Part shown: one piece after another, positions 53,982 through 64,000 of the stretch
How positions within the stretch are numbered: the stretch's first letter is position 1
Layout: the number at the start of each line of letters is the position of its first letter
DNA from: an uncultured SAR86 cluster bacterium
GTDB taxonomy: Bacteria > Pseudomonadota > Gammaproteobacteria > Magnimaribacterales > AG-339-G14
DNA: 64,000 nucleotides
NCBI GenBank assembly: GCA_902589965.1
Contig: CACIUX010000003.1
Coordinates: 92,593 to 156,592 of the forward strand
Direction: 5' to 3'
Program-made: the position numbers and the translations under genes
The notes under the pieces: generated by a model
What the model was told of the DNA's origin: nothing
What the model saw: the letters and a program-made list of their open reading frames with translations, nothing else
The model's database searches: none

Positions 53982-55177
53982 TTTAAATTATCGGATATAT
54001 ATTTGATTATTTCTCTTGAAACTTTCTCTTTCGTGGATTTATTGATTTTCCTTGAATTTTTTTCCGAGATTAAATGCACTTCGTTATCATCGGAATCAAA
54101 TCCAATCTCAGCATTTGAAACATCGTTTGCAATGATCAGATCAAGTTCTTTTTCAGAAAGTTTGAGTTTAGCGTTATCAAGAACATTCTCAGTTTCAGCA
54201 GCAAACCCAATTACCTTCTTATTTGGATGAGCTTTTTTAACGCTCGCCACAATGTCAGGATTTTCTTCTAAAAGAATGTTGTTTGCATCGAGTATCTGTT
54301 GTTTTTTGATTTTTTGATTCGAAGGATGAGATGGCTTGATGTCACAAACTGCAGCGGTTGCAATGAAAATATCTATCTCATCTATCATTTCATTTACTTT
54401 GTCATACATTTGTTTTGCAGTTTCAACATCATGTCTGAATATTCTTTCAGGAGTGGGTAGATTGACTGGCCCGGATATCAAACTAACAAAAGCGCCTTCA
54501 TCACAGGCTGCTTCAGCTAAAGCAAAACCCATTTTCCCTGAACTACGATTTGATATGAATCTAACAGGATCAATCATCTCACGTGTTGGTCCTGCAGTAA
54601 TAAGGATTTTTTTTCCCGCCAATAGGCCTTTACTAAAGTTCAATGAAACTTGTTGAATTATATCCGACGGCTCTGTCATTCTTCCTGGGCCGGTGTCACC
54701 ACAAGCTTGGGTTCCAATATCTGGGCCAATAAAAATAAAGTTTTTTTCTGCAAGAGTGGATATATTGTTTTGTGTCGCCCCATCTCTCCACATTGCCTGA
54801 TTCATTGCAGGAGCAACAAAAATTGGTGCATCAGTAGATAGAGCAACCGCACTAAGAAGATCGTCGCCTCTACCTAGGGCTAGTTTAGCAATTGAGTCGG
54901 CTGTGCATGGCGCTATGACAATAATATCTGACCACCTAGCCAATTCTATATGTCCCATTGCAGCTTCAGCTCCAGGATCAAGAAGATCAGAATGAATTGG
55001 GTTGCCCGAAAGAGCCTGCATAGTTAAAGGTGTAATAAATTCCTGAGCGGATTTAGTCATCAAGACCCTCACGTCTGATCCAGAGTTTTTGAATAACCTA
55101 ACTAATTCAGCAGATTTGTAGGCAGCAATGCCACCAGTCACGCACAAGAGAACCCTTTTATTTATTAGCTGATCCAT
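53978..55177 (-). CDS. coaBC: bifunctional phosphopantothenoylcysteine decarboxylase/synthetase
   Basis: [61 protein letters not shown]. Confidence 0.97.
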   Translation of the reverse strand: MDQLINKRVLLCVTGGIAAYKSAELVRLFKNSGSDVRVLMTKSAQEFITPLTMQALSGNPIHSDLLDPGAEAAMGHIELARWSDIIVIAPCTADSIAKLALGRGDDLLSAVALSTDAPIFVAPAMNQAMWRDGATQNNISTLAEKNFIFIGPDIGTQACGDTGPGRMTEPSDIIQQVSLNFSKGLLAGKKILITAGPTREMIDPVRFISNRSSGKMGFALAEAACDEGAFVSLISGPVNLPTPERIFRHDVETAKQMYDKVNEMIDEIDIFIATAAVCDIKPSHPSNQKIKKQQILDANNILLEENPDIVASVKKAHPNKKVIGFAAETENVLDNAKLKLSEKELDLIIANDVSNAEIGFDSDDNEVHLISEKNSRKINKSTKEKVSREIIKYISDNLK

Positions 55178-55260
55178 AATGCGAAATATAACTTAGATAG
55201 GTTTTCATAACCATTAGTTTCTGGTATAAATCGTGCTTCAGATTTATAAAAAATATAGTT

Positions 55261-55497
55261 ATGTCAAAAGTTTGTCAGGTAACAGGTAAAAAGCCAATGG
55301 CAGGAAACAATGTTTCCAAGGCATTAAACAGAACGAAAAGAAGGTTTTTGCCCAATCTTAATCAACATAAATTTTGGGTTGAATCTGAAAATAAATACGT
55401 TTCTCTATCTGTTTCTGCAAAAGGGATGAGAATTATTGATAAGAAAGGAATTGATCAAGTTTTAAAAGATATTAGATCAAGAGGAGAAAAAATATGA
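55261..55497 (+). CDS. rpmB: 50S ribosomal protein L28
   Basis: [39 protein letters not shown]. Confidence 0.97.
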   Translation: MSKVCQVTGKKPMAGNNVSKALNRTKRRFLPNLNQHKFWVESENKYVSLSVSAKGMRIIDKKGIDQVLKDIRSRGEKI

Positions 55498-55649
55498 GAG
55501 AAAAAATTAAGTTAGTCTCTTCTGCCGGAACAGGACACTTTTACACTACGGATAAAAATAAAACTTCAACTCCAGATAAGATTGAAATGATGAAGTTTGA
55601 TCCAAAAATTAGAAAAAGAGTTATCTACAAAGAAGAAAAAATTAAATAG
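55494..55649 (+). CDS. rpmG: 50S ribosomal protein L33
   Basis: 51 aa, missed by the ORF track: [51 protein letters not shown]; overlaps the rpmB stop by 4 nt. Confidence 0.96.
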   Translation: MREKIKLVSSAGTGHFYTTDKNKTSTPDKIEMMKFDPKIRKRVIYKEEKIK

Positions 55650-56266
55650 TGACTATTTCAGGCTTATACCTAGCCTCTAAATCTCCCCGAAGAAAAAATA
55701 TCCTTAATCAATTGATGGTTGATTTCGAAGTTCTTGAAATTGACGTTGATGAAGATGAGATTCAAAACGAGGGTCCTCAAGAATATCTAGACCGAATAGT
55801 TAAATCTAAAGTCACAGCGGCTGGAAATAAAATACTGCAAGAGAATTTAACTCTTAAGCCTTTTTTAGTGGCCGATACGGTGGTTAGTCATAAAAATAAA
55901 ATTTTTGGAAAACCAACTTCCAAAGATCATGCTCATAGAATGTTGAAAGAATTATCCGGAACCACTCATACCGTAACAACAGGAATAGCTTTAGGTCATA
56001 TTTCTGAATTAAAAGAAATAGAGTTTGTTCAGAATCATTCACACACAGTTGTAGAAATGAAATCTCTATCCGCAAAGGAGATCGAGAGATATGTTTTAAC
56101 TGAAGAACCAATGGACAAGGCTGGTGGTTATGGCATTCAGGGATTAGGTGCTTCCTTTGTTAAAGGTATTGGTGGTTGTTTCTTCAATGTTGTTGGTTTA
56201 CCAATTCAAGAAACCTGCCTACTTTTAGATGACTTAAATATCTCCTATTGGTCAAACAAAGATTAA
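55649..56266 (+). CDS. Maf family nucleotide pyrophosphatase
   Basis: LYLASKSPRRKNILNQL, LVADTVVSHKNKIFGKP, GGYGIQGLGASFVKGIGGCFFNVVGLP; GTG start. Confidence 0.92.
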   Translation: MTISGLYLASKSPRRKNILNQLMVDFEVLEIDVDEDEIQNEGPQEYLDRIVKSKVTAAGNKILQENLTLKPFLVADTVVSHKNKIFGKPTSKDHAHRMLKELSGTTHTVTTGIALGHISELKEIEFVQNHSHTVVEMKSLSAKEIERYVLTEEPMDKAGGYGIQGLGASFVKGIGGCFFNVVGLPIQETCLLLDDLNISYWSNKD

Positions 56267-56286
56267 ATTTTTATTGATATGATGCC

Positions 56287-57822
56287 TTGATGGTGATCAT
56301 AAAATCATTTACCGCGACTTTAATCGGTGGACTCTTGGTTCTTTCTTTTGAACCATTTGATTTATGGTACCTAAGTCCATTTTTTTTGGCAGGTTTGTGG
56401 AGACTGCTAGTTCTTGAGTCACCCAAAAATACTTTTGTAATAAGTTTTTTCTTTGGCTTGAGCCTTTGGGTGCTTGGAGCTGGTTGGGTTGAAAACAGTA
56501 TAGTTAATTACGGAGGAGCTTCTAAGCTCGCTGCTTATACTTTTGTTTTTTTGATCGCATCTTTTTTGAGCCTTTTTCAAGCAACAAGTTTCTTTTTCAT
56601 GAGTTTATTTCGTCTTAATGATCACTACAGGTTGATTCTAGCGTTTCCTGTATTTTATGTTTTCGGTGAATATTTAAGAGAATTTTTGTTCACAGGATTG
56701 CCTTGGTTATATGTTGGATATTCTAGCTTAAATAATTTTTTCCTTAATGGTTATATTCCAGTCATAGGTGTATTTGGAATGTCATTTTTAATATGTCTGT
56801 TTGCAAGTCTTCTGAGCTCCATGATCTTTTTTCAAAAATTAAGAAAATCACATTTATTTTTGAGTTTGGTCTTTATGAGTATGTTTGCTCTCAACGCAAC
56901 TTGGTTATCAACTAAATCTTGGACAGAGAAGACTTCTAGTTTTCAGGCAATTATTGTTCAACCTAATATCGATGTTCTTGAAAAGTGGAGTCGAGATGGT
57001 CAGGTAAAATCTAGAAACTATTTTTCTAAGGTATTTTTTGATGAGCTTATCGGTAACGAAAACTCACAAGAAAAAATTATATTTTTTTGGCCAGAAGTAT
57101 CTTTGCCAGGGTTATTTTCTAGATTTGAAATTTTTTTAAAAGGTTTATCAGGCACCTTAAAACTAGCAAACGCAGGTGCAGTAGTCGGGATGCTTGATGA
57201 AAAAAAGGATGAAGGTTATGTGAATTCTTTAAAAGGTATAGGCATTTTACAAGGGAATTACGAAAAGAAACGTCTTGTTCCTTTTGGGGAATATCTACCT
57301 ATGGGTAATCTATCAGGTTATTTATTTAATCTCTTTCAATTAGATAGGCCTAATATTGTCAAAGGAGATAATAACTCTTTCATTTCTGGAGATGGTCTCA
57401 GAATAGGAAGCAGTATTTGTTATGAGATTGCTTATCAAGATGATGTAGCTTTTCAAGCAAAAAATTCGGATATGATATTTTCAGCAAGTAACGATAACTG
57501 GTTCGGAACCACCATAGGTCCACATCAGCATCTTCAGATTGCCAGATATCGAGCTGCAGAAAATCAAAAGCCCCTCTTGCGTAGTACTTCCACCGGTATA
57601 TCAGCTGCAATAAATTTTCGCGGACAAGTTATTGAACAAATTCCTACATTCGTAAACTTTAATAATAAAAATGAGTCATATGATGGTCAGATTTTGAAAG
57701 TTAAAATCAACGCAAGAAGTGGCTCAACGCCATATAACGAGAATGGAAAATATCCATTTCTTTATTTAATTTTATTTATTTTTATTGCCCAAATTTTAAG
57801 AAGGTTTATATTTGATAAATGA
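56287..57822 (+). CDS. lnt: apolipoprotein N-acyltransferase
   Basis: Multi-pass N-terminus followed by a nitrilase domain: FFWPEVSLPG, RLVPFGEYLP, GSSICYEIAY, SNDNWFGTTIGPHQHLQIARYRAAENQKPLLRSTSTGISA. Confidence 0.93.
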   Translation: MMVIIKSFTATLIGGLLVLSFEPFDLWYLSPFFLAGLWRLLVLESPKNTFVISFFFGLSLWVLGAGWVENSIVNYGGASKLAAYTFVFLIASFLSLFQATSFFFMSLFRLNDHYRLILAFPVFYVFGEYLREFLFTGLPWLYVGYSSLNNFFLNGYIPVIGVFGMSFLICLFASLLSSMIFFQKLRKSHLFLSLVFMSMFALNATWLSTKSWTEKTSSFQAIIVQPNIDVLEKWSRDGQVKSRNYFSKVFFDELIGNENSQEKIIFFWPEVSLPGLFSRFEIFLKGLSGTLKLANAGAVVGMLDEKKDEGYVNSLKGIGILQGNYEKKRLVPFGEYLPMGNLSGYLFNLFQLDRPNIVKGDNNSFISGDGLRIGSSICYEIAYQDDVAFQAKNSDMIFSASNDNWFGTTIGPHQHLQIARYRAAENQKPLLRSTSTGISAAINFRGQVIEQIPTFVNFNNKNESYDGQILKVKINARSGSTPYNENGKYPFLYLILFIFIAQILRRFIFDK

Positions 57823-58400
57823 GAATTGTTTCATTGATATCAGTATTTTTGTTATTTTCTTGTTCGACCATGTTGCTAGATAAAAAAAAATATAACTATG
57901 AGGAACTTCAAAATGAAAGGTCTTTTATACATATCGACCTAAACGAGCAAAAATTATATTATCAAGATGGTAATCGAGTTATCGACTTTCCTATCTCATC
58001 ATCCAGCTATGGTATTGGCAGCGAAGAAAATTCCTTCAAGACCCCCCTCGGACTTCACGAAATATCTGAAAAAATAGGAAACGATCTACCTTTGGGGGCT
58101 GTGATGAAAGGTAGAGTTTGGAATCAGGAAATCATTGAACCGATTATTGAAGATATCGACATTGAAGAGGACGTTATTACTTCAAGAATTATGTGGCTTG
58201 ATGGCTTAGAACCAGGGAAAAACAAAGGATCCGGGATAGATTCGAAAGCTAGATACATCTACATTCATGGAACTGCAGAGGAAGGACTCATTGGAAAACC
58301 TGCTTCGTTGGGTTGCATCCGAATGATTAATAAGGATGTAATAAGGTTATTTGATTTGGTAGAGGTAGGAACCAAGGTATTGATTTATTCCCAATCGTAA
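57819..58400 (+). CDS. L,D-transpeptidase (YkuD) lipoprotein
   Basis: Lipobox LLFSC; YIYIHGTAEEGLIGKPASLGCIRMINKDVIRLFD. Confidence 0.92.
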   Translation: MRIVSLISVFLLFSCSTMLLDKKKYNYEELQNERSFIHIDLNEQKLYYQDGNRVIDFPISSSSYGIGSEENSFKTPLGLHEISEKIGNDLPLGAVMKGRVWNQEIIEPIIEDIDIEEDVITSRIMWLDGLEPGKNKGSGIDSKARYIYIHGTAEEGLIGKPASLGCIRMINKDVIRLFDLVEVGTKVLIYSQS

Positions 58401-58413
58401 CCAAATATAAATT

Positions 58414-58947
58414 ATGAAAATCTTATCTTTATTGTTTCTTTTTGCCTCGTCACTGGTGTTTGCTGACGATTCTTCATGTAAAAACCTGCTTGATCACGAC
58501 GTTCGTATATTAGCTTCATCAGATTCCGAAAACCTCTGCGCATACAACGATAAAGTCATTATGGCGGTCAATGTTGCTAGCTCGTGTGGATTCACCTATC
58601 AATACGAAGGCTTAGAGAAAATTTACGATAAATATAAACAGAAGGGTTTCATTGTCTTAGGATTCCCCTCTAGAGATTTTTTATATCAAGAATTTAAAGA
58701 TGAAGATAAAACAAAGGAATTTTGTAAGACAACTTACGACGTTTCTTTTCCTTTGTTCGCAACCTCTAAGGTAAGAGGTGACAGAGCAAACTCATTTTAC
58801 AAAAATCTCGCTAAAAATTCTGGAGAAGAACCTTCTTGGAATTTCAGTAAATATTTGATTTCTAAAAACGGTGATATAGAGCTAATACCTCATACAACTA
58901 ATCCTGATTCTCCAGAGGTGATGAAAAAAATAGAAGCTCTTCTCTAA
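58414..58947 (+). CDS. exported glutathione peroxidase-like thiol peroxidase
   Basis: Signal peptide MKILSLLFLFASSLVFA; MAVNVASSCGFTYQYEGLEKIY, GFPSRDF, WNFSKYLISKNGD. Confidence 0.9.
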   Translation: MKILSLLFLFASSLVFADDSSCKNLLDHDVRILASSDSENLCAYNDKVIMAVNVASSCGFTYQYEGLEKIYDKYKQKGFIVLGFPSRDFLYQEFKDEDKTKEFCKTTYDVSFPLFATSKVRGDRANSFYKNLAKNSGEEPSWNFSKYLISKNGDIELIPHTTNPDSPEVMKKIEALL

Positions 58948-59618
58948 TCTATTACTTCTACACCGTTTTGTGTTGCTACTACAACCTTGGTAGCTGTCTT
59001 CTGGGCAAAGATTCCGTTCTCAACTACTCCTGGGATTCTGTTTAATCTAATTTCTAATTCATAGGGAACAGCGTAATCCAAATTTAATACATCTAGTATT
59101 TGGTTTCCCTGATCAGTGACAAATCCTGTTCTGTAGGTTGGCTTCCCTCCTAGCTTAACTATTTCTCTCGCAACAAAGCTTCGTGCGTATTCCAAAACCT
59201 CGATTGCTAGCGGAAAAGCGCCAAGCCTATTTACTTTTTTTGATTCATCCACAATACAAATAAATTCTCTTGCAGAGTAAGCTATTATTTTTTCTCTAGT
59301 AAGAGCTCCGCCTCCGCCTTTTATAAGCTGCTTCTTATCATCATACTCATCAGCTCCATCAACATATATATCTGGCCCACCGACATCGTTTAGCAACGAA
59401 ACTTCAATGCCTTTCTGTTCAAGAAGTTTTGAGCTTCTTTCAGAGCTTGAAACCGCTGCTTTAAAGACAGGATTTTTCTCAGCTAACATTTCGATAAATA
59501 AATCAACAGTAGAGCCTGTCCCAATACCGATGATTGAGTCCTCGTAAAGTTTTGGCAATATAATATCCAGTGCTTTTGCAGCAGACTGGCGCTTTAAGTT
59601 TTCTTGATCAGAGCTCAT
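58944..59618 (-). CDS. rpiA: ribose-5-phosphate isomerase A
   Basis: IGIGTGSTVDLFI, DVGGPDIYVDGADEYDDKKQLIKGGGGALTREKI. Internal start MSSDQENLK at 59618 chosen; the track start at 59705 overlaps ilvA. Confidence 0.94.
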   Translation of the reverse strand: MSSDQENLKRQSAAKALDIILPKLYEDSIIGIGTGSTVDLFIEMLAEKNPVFKAAVSSSERSSKLLEQKGIEVSLLNDVGGPDIYVDGADEYDDKKQLIKGGGGALTREKIIAYSAREFICIVDESKKVNRLGAFPLAIEVLEYARSFVAREIVKLGGKPTYRTGFVTDQGNQILDVLNLDYAVPYELEIRLNRIPGVVENGIFAQKTATKVVVATQNGVEVID

Positions 59619-59670
59619 TGAAGTGCTTTTACTATGATTAACAGTATAATACAGCGCTTTTAAGGGATTC

Positions 59671-61194
59671 ATGACTAAAAAGAGACAGATCATAGAGAAA
59701 ATCATTTCATCTAAAGTGTATGATATTGCTCAAGTTACTCCGATAGACAAGGCTAGTAACTTATCTAAGTCTTTAAAAAATAATATTTTTCTAAAGAGAG
59801 AAGATCTGCAACCTACTCACTCTTTTAAAGTAAGAGGCTCGTATAACAAAATTGAGCATCTTTACAGAAAAAAGAATGTTCAACATGTAGTGACTGCATC
59901 GGCAGGCAATCATGCTCAAGGTGTGGCCTTAGCAGCAAAACATTTAAAAATTAAAGCTACAATTTTTATGCCCCTTACAACTCCTAAAATAAAAGTTAAT
60001 TCTGTAAAAATGTTAGGAGCTAAAGTTAAGCTGACAGGAAATAATTTTGATGAAAGTGCATTGGCTGCTAGCAAATACTGCGGTCAATACAATTTAGATT
60101 TTATTCATCCATTTGATGATGAGCTGGTGATCGCCGGACAAGGTACCGTTGGCTTAGAAATTGCAAATCAATTTACCGATAACATCTATGCAGTTTTTAT
60201 AGGCTCCGGCGGAGGTGGTCTTGTTTCTGGAGTGGGTGAATATTTAAAATCTATAAGGCCCGATATAAAAATAATAGCTGTCGAATCAGAAGACTCTGCC
60301 GCTCTACATCAAACCCTAAATTCTGGGAAAAGAATTAAACTTAAAGAAGTTGGTTTATTTGCTGATGGAACAGCAGCAAAACAAATAGGCAAGAAGAACT
60401 ATCCTATTATCAAAGACGTTGTTGATTACTCAATGACAGTAAACATAGATGAGATCTGCTCGGCAGTTAAAGATACTTTTATCGAAACAAGAACCATACC
60501 TGAGCCATCAGGAGCACTGGCTCTTGCTGGATTGAAAAAATATGTCTCCAGATATGGATTAAAAAAGAAAAACTTAATTGCAATTTATTGTGGCTCAAAC
60601 CTTAACTTTGAGATGCTTGCCCCAATCGTAGATAGGTCTAGCATGGGCGAACAAAAAGAGATTTTCTTAGGAGTTCAGATTCCAGAGGTGCAAGGAAGTT
60701 TTATAAAACTTTGCTCAGCTATCGGAAATAAAAACATCACTGAATTCAGTTACAGAATGGATGATTCCTCAACTGCAAAAGTATTTTTAGGTCTTGAATT
60801 AGAATCAAAGCAAAAAAAAGAATGGTCTATAAAGTCTCTCAAGAAGAAATTTTCTGTTATTGATTTATCTGAAGATGAAGTCTCTAAAGTTCATTTAAGG
60901 CATATGTCAGGTGGAAGAGGACCAGCTTTTAATGGAGAAGAATACGAGGAAATATATATGGTTGATTTCCCAGAAAAACCCGGAGCACTCCTATTTTTCT
61001 TGGAGTCTCTTGGAAATCAATGGAACATTTCTCTCTTCCATTACAAAAATCAAGGAGCTTTGTATGGTGGAGCCTTAATTGGTTTTAAGGTTAAAAAGAA
61101 CTCTAAGAAAAAATTAGAGCAGAAATTAATTTCCATAGGATTTCCGTTCACTAATCAAACTTCCAGCAAAGCTTATCAAGCGTTTTTAAAATAA
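59671..61194 (+). CDS. ilvA: threonine ammonia-lyase, biosynthetic
   Basis: LKREDLQPTHSFKVRGSYNKI, ASAGNHAQGVALAAKHL, GSGGGGLVSGVG; two C-terminal ACT-like regions. Confidence 0.96.
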   Translation: MTKKRQIIEKIISSKVYDIAQVTPIDKASNLSKSLKNNIFLKREDLQPTHSFKVRGSYNKIEHLYRKKNVQHVVTASAGNHAQGVALAAKHLKIKATIFMPLTTPKIKVNSVKMLGAKVKLTGNNFDESALAASKYCGQYNLDFIHPFDDELVIAGQGTVGLEIANQFTDNIYAVFIGSGGGGLVSGVGEYLKSIRPDIKIIAVESEDSAALHQTLNSGKRIKLKEVGLFADGTAAKQIGKKNYPIIKDVVDYSMTVNIDEICSAVKDTFIETRTIPEPSGALALAGLKKYVSRYGLKKKNLIAIYCGSNLNFEMLAPIVDRSSMGEQKEIFLGVQIPEVQGSFIKLCSAIGNKNITEFSYRMDDSSTAKVFLGLELESKQKKEWSIKSLKKKFSVIDLSEDEVSKVHLRHMSGGRGPAFNGEEYEEIYMVDFPEKPGALLFFLESLGNQWNISLFHYKNQGALYGGALIGFKVKKNSKKKLEQKLISIGFPFTNQTSSKAYQAFLK

Positions 61195-61195
61195 T

Positions 61196-61729
61196 TCAGT
61201 CCGACACTATAATTTGATCGAATTTCATATCGAATTCTTGTTCATCAAATTTAATTCTCTGATATTTATAAGCGATTCCAATTTTGATAATTTTTTTATT
61301 TAAGTTTTCAACGTATCTATCATAAAAACCTCCTCCTCTTCCCAGTCTTTTATAGGATTCAGAAAATCCAACCATTGGAATCAAAATTGCTTCAAAAGAG
61401 GCTTTCTTTTCTTCGATAAATTCTGGCTCACTAATTCCTAAAGGATTTATTTTGTACTCGGTAGCAGAATCTACTGGGCAGAAATCAAGCTGGTTTTTGA
61501 GGAGATTAACTCTTGGTAGAAAAACTTCCGTTCCTTTTTCAATAAGCAGTTTATTTAGTTCTTTTGTAGGAAATTCATCTGAAAGAGACGCATAACTGGC
61601 TATTGAATTGTACTTACCAAAATATTCTATTGCTCTGCTGAACAAAATTTTTGTTTCTTTTTCCTTTTCGGAATGATTTTGGATAGAAAATCTTCTTTTA
61701 ATTTCAGACCTTGCATCCGTTTTGTTCAT
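61196..61729 (-). CDS. 5-formyltetrahydrofolate cyclo-ligase
   Basis: FLPRVNLLKNQLDFCPV, ILIPMVGFSESYKRLGRGGGFYDRYVE. Internal start MNKTDARSEIK chosen because the track start lies inside the 6S RNA. Confidence 0.92.
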   Translation of the reverse strand: MNKTDARSEIKRRFSIQNHSEKEKETKILFSRAIEYFGKYNSIASYASLSDEFPTKELNKLLIEKGTEVFLPRVNLLKNQLDFCPVDSATEYKINPLGISEPEFIEEKKASFEAILIPMVGFSESYKRLGRGGGFYDRYVENLNKKIIKIGIAYKYQRIKFDEQEFDMKFDQIIVSD

Positions 61730-61734
61730 TAAGG

Positions 61735-61906
61735 AAGTTTCCCAGATTACCGTTAACAAAACTAGACCTGAACCGTGAAGTTCAGGGCGGGAAAATCACC
61801 CGCTATCAGGCTGCCCTTAGGGCGCTCAACAAGCAAGGTATCAAGTCCCTTGATTTAATTTATCGGCTCGAGGTTTATTTTGTATATCGAATAACCCAGG
61901 AAACAA
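61735..61906 (-). ncRNA. ssrS: 6S RNA
   Basis: Minus strand GTTTCCTGGGTTATTCG...CTCGAGCCGATA...CCTGAACTTCACGGTTCAGG...GGTAATCTGGGAAAC. Has a closing stem GTTTCC/GGAAAC, the CCGATA motif shared with E. coli 6S, the zapA-ssrS-5FCL gene order, and a TATAAT at 61916-61911 (minus strand) 7 nt before the inferred start. Confidence 0.9.
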
Positions 61907-61925
61907 AGAAATTATAGTTCCAATA

Positions 61926-62303
61926 TTAGAGCTTTGAAAGCTCTGATATTTCTGAGACTAACTTAAAGTTCAGATCTTCGCCATCTTCGTCTTGAAGATC
62001 TGGATCCTCAGTTTGACTGATCTCTGGTTCTTTCGTGATATCTTCTTTTGGAGATTCTGATTGGTCTATGCTTTCAATGACCTCAGCTCCTTGAGACTGA
62101 AGCTTTACTAAATCAGAGGAGATATCCAATGCAGCTAGTACTGAAATTCTCTCCATGGGGAGAGTTTTTAATTTTCTTTTGGTTGATTTAATTTTTTTAT
62201 CGAGTTTCTCGGCTGCTTCCAATAAATGAGGTTGTTCTTCAACTGGACATTGAAGCTTATATTCTAAGCCACCAATTCTTATTGAGATAATTTCTTCTTC
62301 CAT
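61926..62303 (-). CDS. zapA: cell division protein ZapA
   Basis: EEIISIRIGGLEYKLQCPVEEQPHLLEAAEKLDKKI; sits next to ssrS. Confidence 0.88.
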   Translation of the reverse strand: MEEEIISIRIGGLEYKLQCPVEEQPHLLEAAEKLDKKIKSTKRKLKTLPMERISVLAALDISSDLVKLQSQGAEVIESIDQSESPKEDITKEPEISQTEDPDLQDEDGEDLNFKLVSEISELSKL

Positions 62304-62305
62304 AG

Positions 62306-62494
62306 TTATAGATTATCCACTTTATCTATTAAATTCTCTATATTTTCTAACGCTTCATCCATGCCTTTTTTTAATTTAATGTTTTCAGATTTAAGCTTTT
62401 TATTTTTCTTTCTTAAATCTTGATTCGCTTCCCTAAGTTTTTTTGACATTTCTAGAAGTTCTTTTATGTTTTCTTCAAGAGAAGCTTTTGACAT
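62306..62494 (-). CDS. small coiled-coil protein (TIGR02449/ZapB-like)
   Basis: 62 aa, continuous heptad-like Lys/Leu/Asn pattern, directly upstream of zapA. Confidence 0.6.
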   Translation of the reverse strand: MSKASLEENIKELLEMSKKLREANQDLRKKNKKLKSENIKLKKGMDEALENIENLIDKVDNL

Positions 62495-62523
62495 TTGATT
62501 ATTTTAACATTCTGCATATAAAA

Positions 62524-62561
62524 AAAAGCACCCTTTGAAAAATCTTAGGGTGCTTTTTTTA
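62524..62561. terminator. bidirectional intrinsic terminator between katG and the zapA operon
   Basis: aaaaagcaccctttgaaaaatcttagggtgcttttttt: AGCACCCT/AGGGTGCT stem with A/T tracts on both sides. Confidence 0.88.
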
Positions 62562-62569
62562 CTATCAGA

Positions 62570-64000
62570 TTAGAACAAGTCGTTATTCATTACCTTGTTC
62601 CATGCCTTTATGAAATCTTTGGTAAATTTCTCAGATGAATCGTCTTGAGCATACACTTCGACGTAAGCTCTTAACTGAGAGTTTGAACCAAACACTAGAT
62701 CAGCTCTTGAAGCAGTCCTAGCTTTTTCACCAGAGACTCTATCAAAAGCTTCGTAAGAATTACCGGTTCCGTTAGGTTTCCACTGAACTCTCATATCCAA
62801 GAGTGTTTTAAAGTATTCATTAGATAAAGTATCAGAGTTCTCTGATACCAATCCATAATCACTAGCAGTTATACCTAAAGATCTCATCCCGCCAAGAAGA
62901 ACTGTCATCTCCGGAGCAGTAATACCCAACAGCTGAGCTTTATCAAGCATCATCTCTTCAGCACTTACATCTAGTCCAGAACGATGATAATTTCTAAATG
63001 CATCTGAGAGAGGCTCTAAGTATGCAAAAGATTCTTCATCAGTTTGATCTTGAGAAGCATCACCTCTTCCGGGTGAAAAAGGAACTTCTGAACCAGAAGC
63101 TTTTTCAATTGCTAAGTTTCCACCAAGAACAATGATATCTGCCATGGATACTCCAGTATCTTTGGAGACTCCTTCGTAAGCTGAAAGAACTTTTGAAAGT
63201 TGTTCTGGTTTATTAACTTCCCAATCTTTTTGAGGAGCTAATCTCAATCTCGCACCATTAGCTCCACCTCTAAGATCTGATCCTCTGTAGGTAAAGGCAC
63301 TTGCCCAAGCAGTTTCAGTCATTTCCTGGATACTTAAACCAAGATCGTCAATCTTACTTTTCACAGCAGATACATCGTAATCAGAATTTCCAGCAGGAAC
63401 TGGATCTTGCCATATGAGGTCTTCTTCAGGCACTTCAGGGCCTATGTAATTTGCCTTCGGACCCATATCTCTGTGGAGCAACTTGAACCATGCTTTTGCG
63501 AAAGCATCTGCAAATTCATCAGGATTTTCATGGAAATGCTTTGAGATCTTGTTGTACTCAGGATCTTCTCTTAAAGCAATATCAGTTGTTGCCATAATTG
63601 TGGGTTCTTTTATTGAAGGGTCATGAGCACTTGGCGCCATGTCTTCTTCTGCTTGGTCTACTGCGTACCATTGATGCGCACCAGCAGGACTTTTGCCGAG
63701 CTTCCATTCGTATTTAAAAAGTAAATCGAAGTAGCCGTTATCCCATTTAATTGGATTTGTTGTCCACGCTCCCTCAAGACCACTGGTAATTGAGTCAGCT
63801 CCAAGACCTGATCCATATTTATTGGTCCAACCGAGACCCATCTGTTCGATTGGTGCTCCTTCTGGCTCAGCTTCGACTAATTCAGCATCACCAGCACCAT
63901 GACATTTACCAAAAGTATGGCCTCCAGCGACAAGAGCAACTGTCTCGTAATCATTCATAGCCATTCGGCCAAATGTTTCTCTGATATCGTGAGCACTAGC
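62570..64000 (-). CDS. katG: catalase-peroxidase KatG (partial, N-terminus beyond right edge)
   Basis: [37 protein letters not shown] reads open through 64000 in frame with the listed ORF; C-terminal KatG domain [26 protein letters not shown]. Confidence 0.95.
   Translation of the reverse strand, partial: ASAHDIRETFGRMAMNDYETVALVAGGHTFGKCHGAGDAELVEAEPEGAPIEQMGLGWTNKYGSGLGADSITSGLEGAWTTNPIKWDNGYFDLLFKYEWKLGKSPAGAHQWYAVDQAEEDMAPSAHDPSIKEPTIMATTDIALREDPEYNKISKHFHENPDEFADAFAKAWFKLLHRDMGPKANYIGPEVPEEDLIWQDPVPAGNSDYDVSAVKSKIDDLGLSIQEMTETAWASAFTYRGSDLRGGANGARLRLAPQKDWEVNKPEQLSKVLSAYEGVSKDTGVSMADIIVLGGNLAIEKASGSEVPFSPGRGDASQDQTDEESFAYLEPLSDAFRNYHRSGLDVSAEEMMLDKAQLLGITAPEMTVLLGGMRSLGITASDYGLVSENSDTLSNEYFKTLLDMRVQWKPNGTGNSYEAFDRVSGEKARTASRADLVFGSNSQLRAYVEVYAQDDSSEKFTKDFIKAWNKVMNNDLF

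Noticed and set aside
61711-61917. 68-aa plus-strand ORF
   Set aside because: Antisense to the 6S RNA; no recognisable protein.

Overview
This 64-kb window is AT-rich chromosome from a streamlined marine-type gammaproteobacterium; gene content, gene order and 16S suggest SAR86-like, but I ran no database search. It is almost entirely dense housekeeping sequence. It contains a complete rRNA operon on the minus strand (16S-23S-5S). CDS include LPS/glycan enzymes, ilvE, algC-argB-slmA, mrcA, aroKB, gltBD, cobST, tyrS-mepM-anmK-erpA-argC, thiDE, dksA, folK, acs, priA, rpmE2, typA, dut-coaBC, rpmBG, lnt, rpiA, ilvA, zapA and a partial katG. I saw no phage, IS element, CRISPR array or tRNA gene. 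The most interesting non-coding signals are a glnA-type glutamine riboswitch candidate in the gltB leader, whose outer stem would sequester the apparent Shine-Dalgarno, and a 6S RNA (ssrS) between zapA and the 5-formyl-THF cyclo-ligase gene. A tRNA-less 16S-23S spacer carries four consecutive perfect hairpins. The most interesting protein-level observations are: a GT4/methyltransferase/alpha-alpha-toroid/methyltransferase gene cluster of unknown function; a CobS/CobT pair next to a ferritin-like diiron protein; a DksA with a histone-H1-like N-terminal tail; an L31 with a 4x10-aa acidic repeat tail; a type II pantothenate kinase; and an M28 lipoprotein peptidase starting 20 bp after 5S rRNA.
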